Positions 1 to 5,622 of a DNA stretch of 6,175 nucleotides are shown in pieces; positions within the stretch are counted from its first letter, which is position 1; each line of letters begins with the position of its first letter. The DNA is taken from the NCBI GenBank assembly GCA_028284025.1, contig JANQSM010000156.1:1-6175 (forward strand). The letters run 5' to 3'. The DNA comes from Alphaproteobacteria bacterium. Its GTDB lineage: Bacteria > Pseudomonadota > Alphaproteobacteria > JANQSM01. Made by a program: the position numbers and the translations under genes. The notes under the pieces were generated by a model that made no database searches, was not told the origin of the DNA, and saw nothing but the letters and a program-made list of their open reading frames with translations.

Positions 1-158
1 TCGGTCAAATTACCGTCAATCAGGCTTTGCAATAGGGGGAAAACTGTCGCTAAACCAAAGATTTCCAGAACCGTTGCACATAAAAGCATTACCAGCACGA
101 TAACACAGTACACGGGGTGAGATTTCAGGATCTGATAGGTGAATTGATTAAATGTCAT
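1..158 (-). CDS. ABC exporter-like transmembrane protein, N-terminal fragment
   Basis: Only the first 52 codons are present; the gene continues past the left edge. Seen: translation from the ATG at 158 gives a short polar start (MTFNQFTYQILKSHP), then a hydrophobic segment at about residues 16-31, a glutamate at residue 32, and a second hydrophobic stretch ending in FPLLQSLIDG. Known: a first helix followed by a Glu and then a Pro-Leu-x-x-x-x-D pattern is common at the start of fused permease/ATPase exporters of the MsbA/PglK type, which move lipid-linked sugars or lipids across the inner membrane. Start choice: a stop codon in frame lies just upstream (165-167, read on minus), so 158 is the first ATG available; the ribosome site is weak. 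The gene is divergent from the acyltransferase at 196. Inferred role: export of the glycan built by this cluster. The ATPase domain is not visible, so another membrane protein cannot be excluded. Confidence 0.6.
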   Translation of the reverse strand, partial: MTFNQFTYQILKSHPVYCVIVLVMLLCATVLEIFGLATVFPLLQSLIDGNLT

Positions 159-195
159 TGCACTTTATGTTAAATTTGTTCATCTTCTTGCTATC
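159..195. promoter_or_regulatory. Short divergent intergenic region, possible promoter
   Basis: These 37 bases separate the starts of the ABC-like gene (minus) and the acyltransferase gene (plus), so any promoters must lie here or inside the first codons of the opposite gene. For the plus direction a weak match is TTGATT (144-149), 16 bases, then TATGTT (166-171), each 4 of 6 to the sigma-70 consensus. No convincing Shine-Dalgarno sequence precedes either start. The assignment is tentative. Confidence 0.2.
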
Positions 196-1626
196 ATGTT
201 ATTTAATTCATATCCATTTATTTTCGTATTTTTGCCGTTGGTTTTCTTGTGTTGCTATACTTTGGCTCAAAAAGGGGAGGATAAATGGATCTCTTATGCG
301 CTGATTGCAGCGTCTCTATTTTTCTATGGATGGTGGAAAGCAGAATATATCCTGCTGATTTTAATTTCTGTAACTGCAAATTACTGGATCTCTGAAAAAA
401 TAAGGCATGGGCAAAATGCCCGACAATTTATGTGGGCAGGAATTGTTTTCAATCTGGGCCTGATCTGTTATTTCAAATACACCTTTTTCTTTGTGGAAAA
501 TGTAAATTACCTCGCAGGCACAGGTTTGGTTATTGGTCAAATTATTTTGCCCCTGGGAATTTCCTTTTTCACTTTTCAGCAGATTGAATACCTGGTGGAT
601 ACATTTAAGGGCAACACTAAAAAATCAAAGTTTTCTGACTATTTATTATTTGTCACATTTTTTCCGCAGCTTATTGCTGGACCGATTGTGAAGCATAATG
701 AAGTCTTGCCTCAGATAAAGAGCCTTTCTAAAAAATGCTTTAGTTCTGAAAATATTGCCCATGGTCTTGGATTTTTTATTATTGGTCTTTTTAAAAAGGT
801 AGTGATTGCAGATAGCATTGCTCACTACGCTACGCCAGTATTCCAGGCTGCGGCAATGGGGGAAACCATTAGTTTTGCTGAATCCTGGATTGCCTGTTTT
901 GCTTATACATTCCAATTGTATTTTGATTTTTCCGGCTATTGCGATATGGCAATTGGGTTAGGGCTGCTGTTCGGGATTCGGTTGCCAATCAATTTTAATT
1001 CGCCGTACAAGTCGGTTAGTATCATTGATTTCTGGCGGCGCTGGCATATCACTTTATCTCGCTTTTTGCGGGAATATCTCTATATCCCTCTTGGCGGGAA
1101 TCGAACTGGAAAATACAGACAACTTTTGAATCTTGGCATTACCATGTTCCTGGGAGGTTTATGGCATGGCGCAGGTTGGACGTTTATTATATGGGGAATG
1201 CTGCATGGGGCATTCTTAATTGTTACCCATACCTTGTTAAAGGTAACATCCGTACGGCTACCTAGAAGTCTTGGCGTGTTTATAACATTTTTTGTTGTAG
1301 CGCTGTTTTGGGTGATGTTCCGTGCAGAAAACATTGATGCAGCATTGACGCTTTATCAAGCAATGTTTAGCTTTTCAGGATTTGATTTAAACCATATCCA
1401 GCCAGGTTTATACGGGTTTAGCATGTTGGCAGCTTTATTTTTTATTATTTGGCTTTTGCCGAACTCAAATGAAATCATGTCTTATTGTCCTTATGGTGAG
1501 AAAATAGAACCTAAACCAATATCCTGGCGACCTGACTTGTATTGGGCGGTCGCATTATCCTGTCTGGCTGTGCTGTCTATTATCAGTCTTAGACAAGTGA
1601 GTGAATTTTTATATTTTCAGTTTTGA
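196..1626 (+). CDS. MBOAT-family membrane-bound O-acyltransferase (AlgI type)
   Basis: A polytopic inner-membrane acyltransferase of 476 residues, within the usual size for AlgI-like proteins. Seen: the N-terminus MLFNSYPFIFVFLPL is the family's typical start and supports the ATG at 196 despite a poor ribosome site. Many hydrophobic segments follow. The family core is clear: FQLYFDFSGYCDMAIG and LPINFNSPYKS in the middle, then DFWRRWHITLSRFLREYLYI with His284, then GGLWHGAGW with His324, the expected catalytic histidine. The protein ends in FLYFQF, also common in the family. Known: AlgI, DltB and PatA-type proteins move acyl groups from a cytoplasmic donor to an acceptor used outside the inner membrane. 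Inferred: with the next gene it acylates, most probably O-acetylates, a surface polysaccharide. Its stop lies two bases before the ATG of the next gene, so the two are almost certainly co-transcribed. The acceptor cannot be told from sequence; the symbol algI is withheld because no alginate genes are visible. Confidence 0.95.
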   Translation: MLFNSYPFIFVFLPLVFLCCYTLAQKGEDKWISYALIAASLFFYGWWKAEYILLILISVTANYWISEKIRHGQNARQFMWAGIVFNLGLICYFKYTFFFVENVNYLAGTGLVIGQIILPLGISFFTFQQIEYLVDTFKGNTKKSKFSDYLLFVTFFPQLIAGPIVKHNEVLPQIKSLSKKCFSSENIAHGLGFFIIGLFKKVVIADSIAHYATPVFQAAAMGETISFAESWIACFAYTFQLYFDFSGYCDMAIGLGLLFGIRLPINFNSPYKSVSIIDFWRRWHITLSRFLREYLYIPLGGNRTGKYRQLLNLGITMFLGGLWHGAGWTFIIWGMLHGAFLIVTHTLLKVTSVRLPRSLGVFITFFVVALFWVMFRAENIDAALTLYQAMFSFSGFDLNHIQPGLYGFSMLAALFFIIWLLPNSNEIMSYCPYGEKIEPKPISWRPDLYWAVALSCLAVLSIISLRQVSEFLYFQF

Positions 1627-1628
1627 TC

Positions 1629-2657
1629 ATGATGTACAAAAAATATTTACAATGGCTGCTTTTGTTTACTGTTCTGGGATGTGCAGTTGTTATGGTATTT
1701 AACTATACGGCAGACCCTTTTCGATATTACACTAGTAAACCTGTCAGTTTGGAAGACCATCTTTACCGGCGATATAAAATGCCGGGGGTTGTCAGAAATA
1801 TTGAATTTGATGGTGTGATCATCGGCTCATCTTACTCGCAATGGATTGACCCAAATGTAACAGCGCGCAATCTTGGCGGAACGTGGGTAAATCTATCTTT
1901 GCAGGGATCTACACTTTATGAGCAATATCTCATTTTGCACAAAGCTTTGAGGACAGGGAAGGTCAGAAAAATATTTTGGGAGATGCGTTTAGATGCTTTT
2001 CTATCTGCAAGAGAGCAGACAGCAATTCCGGCGCAGACATTTCCCTATTATTTTTATGAATCGACGATTTTGACGCCATTTGAATATTTACTTTCTATTG
2101 ATGTGCTTAAGCGGTCAGCGAAAAAAGTACTAAACTTTTCTGAAGCTAAAACACTTTATGAACCAGACAAGTATAATGCTGGAAGAGTGCGGGAAGATTA
2201 TTGTCGCCAGGTAAACGAAGGTCCTGCTGATATTGAATACAGTTATGAAACATTAGTGCAAAATTATTTTTTTAATATTCAAAGTTTAGTAAGCCGTTAT
2301 CCTGATACTGAATTCATACTTTATTTTCCTCCTCACTCCAATTTGTACTTTGAATTTTACCAGCAATACCTCCCAACTAAATTCAAAGCGTCGTTGGACC
2401 TAAGAAGGCTTCTTTATTCAAAGGTTTTAGATTATGACAACGTGGCCCTGCATGATTTTCAAGCTATTGAAAACATGGCGGAGGATTTAAATAACTTTCG
2501 CGATTTATCTCATTATAATAAACCAACAATAGAGCGGATTTTATTGCACACAGCCTTTGAGGGATTCCGTGTGACCTTTGAAAGTAAAGATATTTTGCAA
2601 ACACGGTTTGAAAATCTTATTTATAAGATGGTTACTATACCTGCGTGCGAGAACTAA
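1629..2657 (+). CDS. Membrane-anchored SGNH-hydrolase-like protein, partner of the MBOAT
   Basis: About 342 residues. Seen: one hydrophobic segment near the N-terminus (about residues 8-25) preceded by lysines, suggesting an inner-membrane anchor with the rest in the periplasm. Next come a DPFRYY motif, then VIIGSSYSQW with Gly66-Ser67-Ser68 after a short hydrophobic strand, FILYFPPHSN in the second half, and DLSH (Asp292, His295) near the C-terminus. Known: SGNH/GDSL esterases carry the nucleophile Ser in a GDS or GSS block at the N-terminal side and a DxxH block at the C-terminal side; DltD and AlgX/AlgJ-type partners of MBOAT proteins share this plan. Inferred: it completes acyl transfer to the glycan in the periplasm. 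Start choice: ATG at 1629 or 1632 is preferred over a TTG at 1623 that overlaps the upstream stop; no clear ribosome site exists, so translational coupling is likely. Its TAA interlocks with the stop of the opposing gene. Confidence 0.72.
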   Translation: MMYKKYLQWLLLFTVLGCAVVMVFNYTADPFRYYTSKPVSLEDHLYRRYKMPGVVRNIEFDGVIIGSSYSQWIDPNVTARNLGGTWVNLSLQGSTLYEQYLILHKALRTGKVRKIFWEMRLDAFLSAREQTAIPAQTFPYYFYESTILTPFEYLLSIDVLKRSAKKVLNFSEAKTLYEPDKYNAGRVREDYCRQVNEGPADIEYSYETLVQNYFFNIQSLVSRYPDTEFILYFPPHSNLYFEFYQQYLPTKFKASLDLRRLLYSKVLDYDNVALHDFQAIENMAEDLNNFRDLSHYNKPTIERILLHTAFEGFRVTFESKDILQTRFENLIYKMVTIPACEN

Positions 2658-3562
2658 AGATCAAATTTTTCCAGTCGCTTGATTTCAAAAAATCGTCCTA
2701 GATCATAACATACCGGTGCAGATTCTATTTCCTGGTGAAGTTCAAAAATTAAAACTTTTGCTAAAGGGCCTGCACAAATAACAAGGCAGCTATTTTCACG
2801 ATTGAGCTTATTTTTCTTTATGATCTTAAGGGTATCATTTTTTAATTTATCATAGGATCGGAAGGCATTGCGCCCAGGTACTTTTAGAAAGAAAACATTT
2901 TTATTTTTGAACTCCTCTGCTACCCATTTTTTACTGTGAAGCAAAATGACATTTTTCTCATCTTTCCATAGCTGCTCCATGTTCAGATTCTCCCGAAGGG
3001 CTTCACGTGGCACCATGGAATCCCCTAACAAAGGTTGCTTTTTAATAATCTTCTTAAGCAAAGCCCAACTTTCAGACCAAATAAAAAGCTCATTAAATGT
3101 TTGGTAGAAAGTATAATTTTCCTGACGGGCCTTTTGGTGTAAACAAGGTGCGAAAAGGGATTTTATACTTTCAAACGGAATACAAAAAAGAATGTCTTCA
3201 GATTTATGGTTTTCAAAGAAAACCAAAAGGGATTTGATCTTTTCTCTTAATTTCATGGATGATTCCTGAATCGTCCGGCCATTCTTAGGATTTACATGTC
3301 GGTTTTTTGTACCGACGTTCATGCCGTGAAAAATTTTGGTTTCTCCATCCCCCCAGCGGATGAAACTAAGTCTGTTCTTTTTGATGTGGTTCAGAAAAGC
3401 CTGACCAGTATAGCACTTTGTCTCAGGGAGCTTTGTGATATACGCCCCTATCATTAAGGCAGCAATTTTAATTCTGTTAGCCCCGGCTTTGATAAAAACA
3501 TGTGGGTACCGAATGCGTCGATAAATAGCCGGAAACAGGCGTTTATGGAAAGGTTGAGACAT
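2654..3562 (-). CDS. GT-D fold glycosyltransferase (DUF1792 type)
   Basis: About 302 residues, probably cytoplasmic. Seen: LSFIRWGDGETKIF, with Gly71-Asp72-Gly73-Glu74, and a C-terminal LVICAGPLAKVLIFEL (Gly265-Pro266) followed by YDLGRFFE (residues 286-293). Known: an Arg-x-Gly-Asp-Gly-Glu block early and a hydrophobic strand ending in GP(x)AK with a later D(L/I)G mark the DUF1792 family, whose founding member from streptococcal adhesin glycosylation uses a DxE metal-binding motif; here that motif is DGE. Start choice: ATG at 3562 has an AAGG seven bases upstream; a TTG at 3580 would add six residues but has no comparable site. It is the only complete minus-strand gene in the window, converging on the SGNH-like gene with overlapping stops and diverging from the methyltransferase-like gene. 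Inferred role: adding a sugar to the surface glycan or to a glycoprotein; donor and acceptor are unknown. Confidence 0.78.
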   Translation of the reverse strand: MSQPFHKRLFPAIYRRIRYPHVFIKAGANRIKIAALMIGAYITKLPETKCYTGQAFLNHIKKNRLSFIRWGDGETKIFHGMNVGTKNRHVNPKNGRTIQESSMKLREKIKSLLVFFENHKSEDILFCIPFESIKSLFAPCLHQKARQENYTFYQTFNELFIWSESWALLKKIIKKQPLLGDSMVPREALRENLNMEQLWKDEKNVILLHSKKWVAEEFKNKNVFFLKVPGRNAFRSYDKLKNDTLKIIKKNKLNRENSCLVICAGPLAKVLIFELHQEIESAPVCYDLGRFFEIKRLEKFDL

Positions 3563-3606
3563 AAAAAAACCTTGCAACAATGTCCTAAAAATGGTCTATA
3601 AATCCA
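3563..3606. promoter_or_regulatory. Divergent gap between GT-D gene and methyltransferase-like gene
   Basis: Only 44 bases separate the two start codons. On plus, TATAAA (3597-3602) lies four bases before the ATG at 3607, with TTGCAA (3572-3577) 19 bases upstream of it. If this were the promoter, the mRNA would be essentially leaderless, which fits the absence of a Shine-Dalgarno sequence before 3607. On minus, the ribosome site AAGG for the ATG at 3562 lies here (3570-3573 read on minus). The promoter reading is weak because the spacing is long and the -35 box matches poorly. Confidence 0.2.
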
Positions 3607-4803
3607 ATGACTGAAGCCGCATTAAAGAAAACAGCTTTTGCATCATCTACGTCTTTTGAAACAAAATACGGGCAAAAGATCAATTTAATTCCTGAGGTGG
3701 AGGGTATTTTATACCCTAATACACAAAAGGGTACAGACTTTTATGAACAAATGTTGGGCTTTGAAAGTTATGCCTATGAGATGGAAGATAATATCGGGCG
3801 CAAAATTGAGATTCAAAGCATTGTCAATGATTTGATCACTTTCGCCCAGCTTATTGATTTCATGCAGGAAATTGAGGCTATTCCACCGGGTGGCTTTCGC
3901 AAAGCTTTGGATATCGCCGGTGCCGAAGGGGTGCACGCAGCTTTCTTTCGGGGGTTATATGCCGAACAATGCGATGTCGCAGACTTACTGGATGGAACAG
4001 ACCCGGCATTTTCTTCAAAATTAAAAAGCCAGTTACGTCGGTTTAAAATTGAGAAGGTAGCTGATTACTGGCTGCATCACCGCCCCAGGTTAGCTAAAGC
4101 AGTACAAAAAATGACGGGCAAAAACTTTCGTCGTGGCTTGAAGCGTCTTAATTCTACCAAGCACATTAATGTTCCTTCTTTTGAGAATTTTTACAATTTT
4201 AATTTTAAGAGGCAACCAAAGGTAGACGCTTTTCATGTTGGTAATTGGTTTGAGTCTGTGCAGGATACGTACGATGCTATTATAAACTTCCAGTCTTTTT
4301 GGTTATGGGATCATCACAAATCCTTTAAAAAAATAGCTAGTTTGCTTGAAAAAGGCGGGGTTTTTGCAACCAATGCTCCGTACCATTGGTGTGGACGCCC
4401 AAGCCTGGATAGTGGTGGGTTATTGGGAGGTGCTTTCCCGTTTTTTGAGCAGCGCCTGGAACTGGATGATATCCAGAAATATTATCAGACTCATAAGCCT
4501 GAATATGCCCAATATGTTGAAAAGTCCTATAATTCAACGGATCCAGCACGACCAACAATAACGCAATACATTAAGACAGCCGCTGAACATGGTCTGATTT
4601 GTAAGGGGTATAAACGGATTTATTTTCGGGCACCTTATAATCTTTACTATAAGGGGGCTTGTTTGGTACGTTCTTTGGGAATTCAGTTACAAATTGATGT
4701 GGATGCTGAAGAAGTATTGCGGGATATTCATCAGTTCCGTCAGGATGTTGAGCTGGAAGATTTAATGACACGCGCTGTGATTATGGTGTTTGAGAAGTGT
4801 TAG
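3607..4803 (+). CDS. SAM-dependent methyltransferase-like protein (class I fold)
   Basis: 398 residues with no signal peptide, so probably cytoplasmic. Seen: ALDIAGAEGVHAAFF at about residues 100-114 resembles motif I, the SAM-binding loop after the first strand, followed by EQCDVADL (120-127) where the second strand normally holds the ribose-binding acid. YDAIINFQSFWLWDH (222-236) and LLEKGGVFATNAP (246-258) match the usual later strands. Known: class I methyltransferases show this order of motifs. Unusual: motif I is DIAGAEG rather than the common D(x)GxGxG, nearly 100 residues separate the second and fourth motifs, and long N- and C-terminal parts (about 95 and 140 residues) have no domain I recognise. 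Start choice: ATG at 3607 is the only option, since an in-frame TAA lies at 3586-3588. Inferred: methylation of a sugar or chain end in this cluster. Protein or small-molecule substrates are equally possible. Confidence 0.62.
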   Translation: MTEAALKKTAFASSTSFETKYGQKINLIPEVEGILYPNTQKGTDFYEQMLGFESYAYEMEDNIGRKIEIQSIVNDLITFAQLIDFMQEIEAIPPGGFRKALDIAGAEGVHAAFFRGLYAEQCDVADLLDGTDPAFSSKLKSQLRRFKIEKVADYWLHHRPRLAKAVQKMTGKNFRRGLKRLNSTKHINVPSFENFYNFNFKRQPKVDAFHVGNWFESVQDTYDAIINFQSFWLWDHHKSFKKIASLLEKGGVFATNAPYHWCGRPSLDSGGLLGGAFPFFEQRLELDDIQKYYQTHKPEYAQYVEKSYNSTDPARPTITQYIKTAAEHGLICKGYKRIYFRAPYNLYYKGACLVRSLGIQLQIDVDAEEVLRDIHQFRQDVELEDLMTRAVIMVFEKC

Positions 4804-4822
4804 CCTGCCAATCACACCAAAT

Positions 4823-4851
4823 TTGGCTTGATTCCTTTTATTTCATATAGT
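4823..4851 (+). promoter_or_regulatory. Putative sigma-70-type promoter for the GT8-like gene
   Basis: TTGGCT (4823-4828) and TATAGT (4846-4851) are separated by 17 bases; the -10 box matches the consensus at 5 of 6 positions and the -35 box at 4 of 6. Transcription would start near 4858 and give a leader of about 40 bases ending in a strong ribosome site. The -35 box overlaps the perfect palindrome CCAAATTTGG (4817-4826) and the -10 box lies inside a hairpin, so the site could be regulated. This is pattern matching only. Confidence 0.4.
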
Positions 4852-4857
4852 AAAAGG
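4834..4857. repeat. Intergenic hairpin (inverted repeat)
   Basis: CCTTTTA (4834-4840) and TAAAAGG (4851-4857) are perfect inverted copies. Allowing one U-G pair, the stem extends to nine base pairs with a six-base loop. No run of T follows on either strand, so it is not a typical intrinsic terminator for the methyltransferase-like gene. It overlaps the proposed -10 box and could act as an operator-like dyad or an RNA-end stabiliser. Confidence 0.5.
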
Positions 4858-4888
4858 CTTACAAAATAGATGTGTTAGACGAATTGAC

Positions 4889-4893
4889 AGGAG
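4889..4893 (+). promoter_or_regulatory. Strong ribosome binding site deciding a GTG start
   Basis: AGGAG lies six bases before the GTG at 4900. It is the clearest Shine-Dalgarno sequence in the window and fixes the start of the GT8-like gene at a GTG. Most other genes here have weak or no such site. Confidence 0.8.
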
Positions 4894-4899
4894 AAAATC

Positions 4900-5622
4900 G
4901 TGAGAGAGGAATACCCTAGGGTCTTTATTGGTTATGATCGTAAGCTCAGTGTTGTGTACAATGTTTTTTCGCACAGCATCATTAGTAGATCTTCAAGACC
5001 AGTCAGCATTTCACCAATTAAACTTGATCAACTTGATGGGGTGTTTGATAGAGAAACGAATCCATTACAGTCGACTGAATTCTCCTTTTCCAGATTTTTG
5101 GTACCTTATATGTGTAATTATGAAGGTTGGGCCATTTTTATGGACAATGACATGGTGATGTTGGATGACATCTCAAAGCTTTGGGATTTAAGAGATGACA
5201 GGTATGCAGTTATGTGTGTACACCATAACCATGTTCCGAAAGAGCAGGAAAAATTCCTGGGCGCAAAGCAAACGCATTATGAAAAGAAAAACTGGTCAAG
5301 CGTTATGTTGATGAATTGTGCTAAATGTAAAGCATTGACTCCAGAATATGTTAACACTAAGACGGGCCTTGAGCTTCATCGGTTTCATTGGCTAGAGAAT
5401 GAGGATCTTATTGGAGAAATTCCTCATAGATGGAATCATTTGGTGGATTATGATCCAGAGCTTGATGTTTCAGAAATCTCTAATCTGCATTATACTGAAG
5501 GAGGACCTTATTTCTCTGATTATAAGAATTGTGGTTATGCTGACGTATGGTTCTCAGAAAGAGAGTCAATGCTTGACGTGCAAGATCTTGTGAAGACTGA
5601 GAAAAAGTCTGCATCTGCCTAG
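4900..5622 (+). CDS. GT8-like glycosyltransferase
   Basis: 240 residues, small for the family, with no membrane segment, so probably cytoplasmic. Seen in order: RVFIGYDRKL at the N-terminus (first strand of a nucleotide-sugar fold), FSRFLVPY (63-70), IFMDNDMVML with Asp82-Asn83-Asp84 as the DxD metal-binding motif, NWSSVMLMNC (131-140) where GT8 proteins have their NaGv-type segment, ENEDLIG (166-172) in place of the usual DQD, IPHRWNHL (174-181), and NLHYTEGGPYF (195-205) in place of the C-terminal histidine motif before KPW. Known: GT8 enzymes are retaining transferases using UDP-glucose or UDP-galactose, common in lipopolysaccharide core and surface glycan synthesis. Inferred: it adds a hexose to the cluster's glycan. 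It starts at GTG with a strong ribosome site, follows its own putative promoter, and its TAG overlaps the next gene's GTG by one base. Family placement rests on motif order, not on an alignment. Confidence 0.72.
   Translation: MREEYPRVFIGYDRKLSVVYNVFSHSIISRSSRPVSISPIKLDQLDGVFDRETNPLQSTEFSFSRFLVPYMCNYEGWAIFMDNDMVMLDDISKLWDLRDDRYAVMCVHHNHVPKEQEKFLGAKQTHYEKKNWSSVMLMNCAKCKALTPEYVNTKTGLELHRFHWLENEDLIGEIPHRWNHLVDYDPELDVSEISNLHYTEGGPYFSDYKNCGYADVWFSERESMLDVQDLVKTEKKSASA

Noticed and set aside
1221..1248. TGTTACC and GGTAACA inverted repeat inside the acyltransferase gene
   Set aside because: Seven pairs with a 14-base loop inside conserved coding sequence, overlapping a competing 5-bp stem; expected by chance in a window of this size.
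646..1334. Open minus-strand frames inside the acyltransferase gene (646-915 and 1080-1334)
   Set aside because: They lie opposite the best-conserved part of the MBOAT protein and their translations show no domain or motif.
1623..1628. TTG start for the SGNH-like gene
   Set aside because: Two ATG codons follow within nine bases and no ribosome site favours the TTG.
3563..3580. TTG start adding six residues to the GT-D protein
   Set aside because: The ATG at 3562 has an AAGG at good spacing and the extra residues carry no family feature.
3709..4771. Open frames on both strands inside the methyltransferase-like gene
   Set aside because: Short, without recognisable motifs, and wholly covered by a frame with coherent methyltransferase motifs.
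4834..4857. Hairpin read as an intrinsic terminator after the methyltransferase-like gene
   Set aside because: The stem is mostly A-T and no T-run follows it on either strand.
4913..4922. ACCCTAGGGT palindrome at the start of the GT8-like gene
   Set aside because: A single 10-base palindrome inside coding sequence with no partner copy; nothing supports a binding site.
4928..5593. Plus-strand frames 4928-5158 and 5399-5593 inside the GT8-like gene
   Set aside because: Shifted readings of a gene whose own frame has ordered glycosyltransferase motifs and a strong ribosome site.
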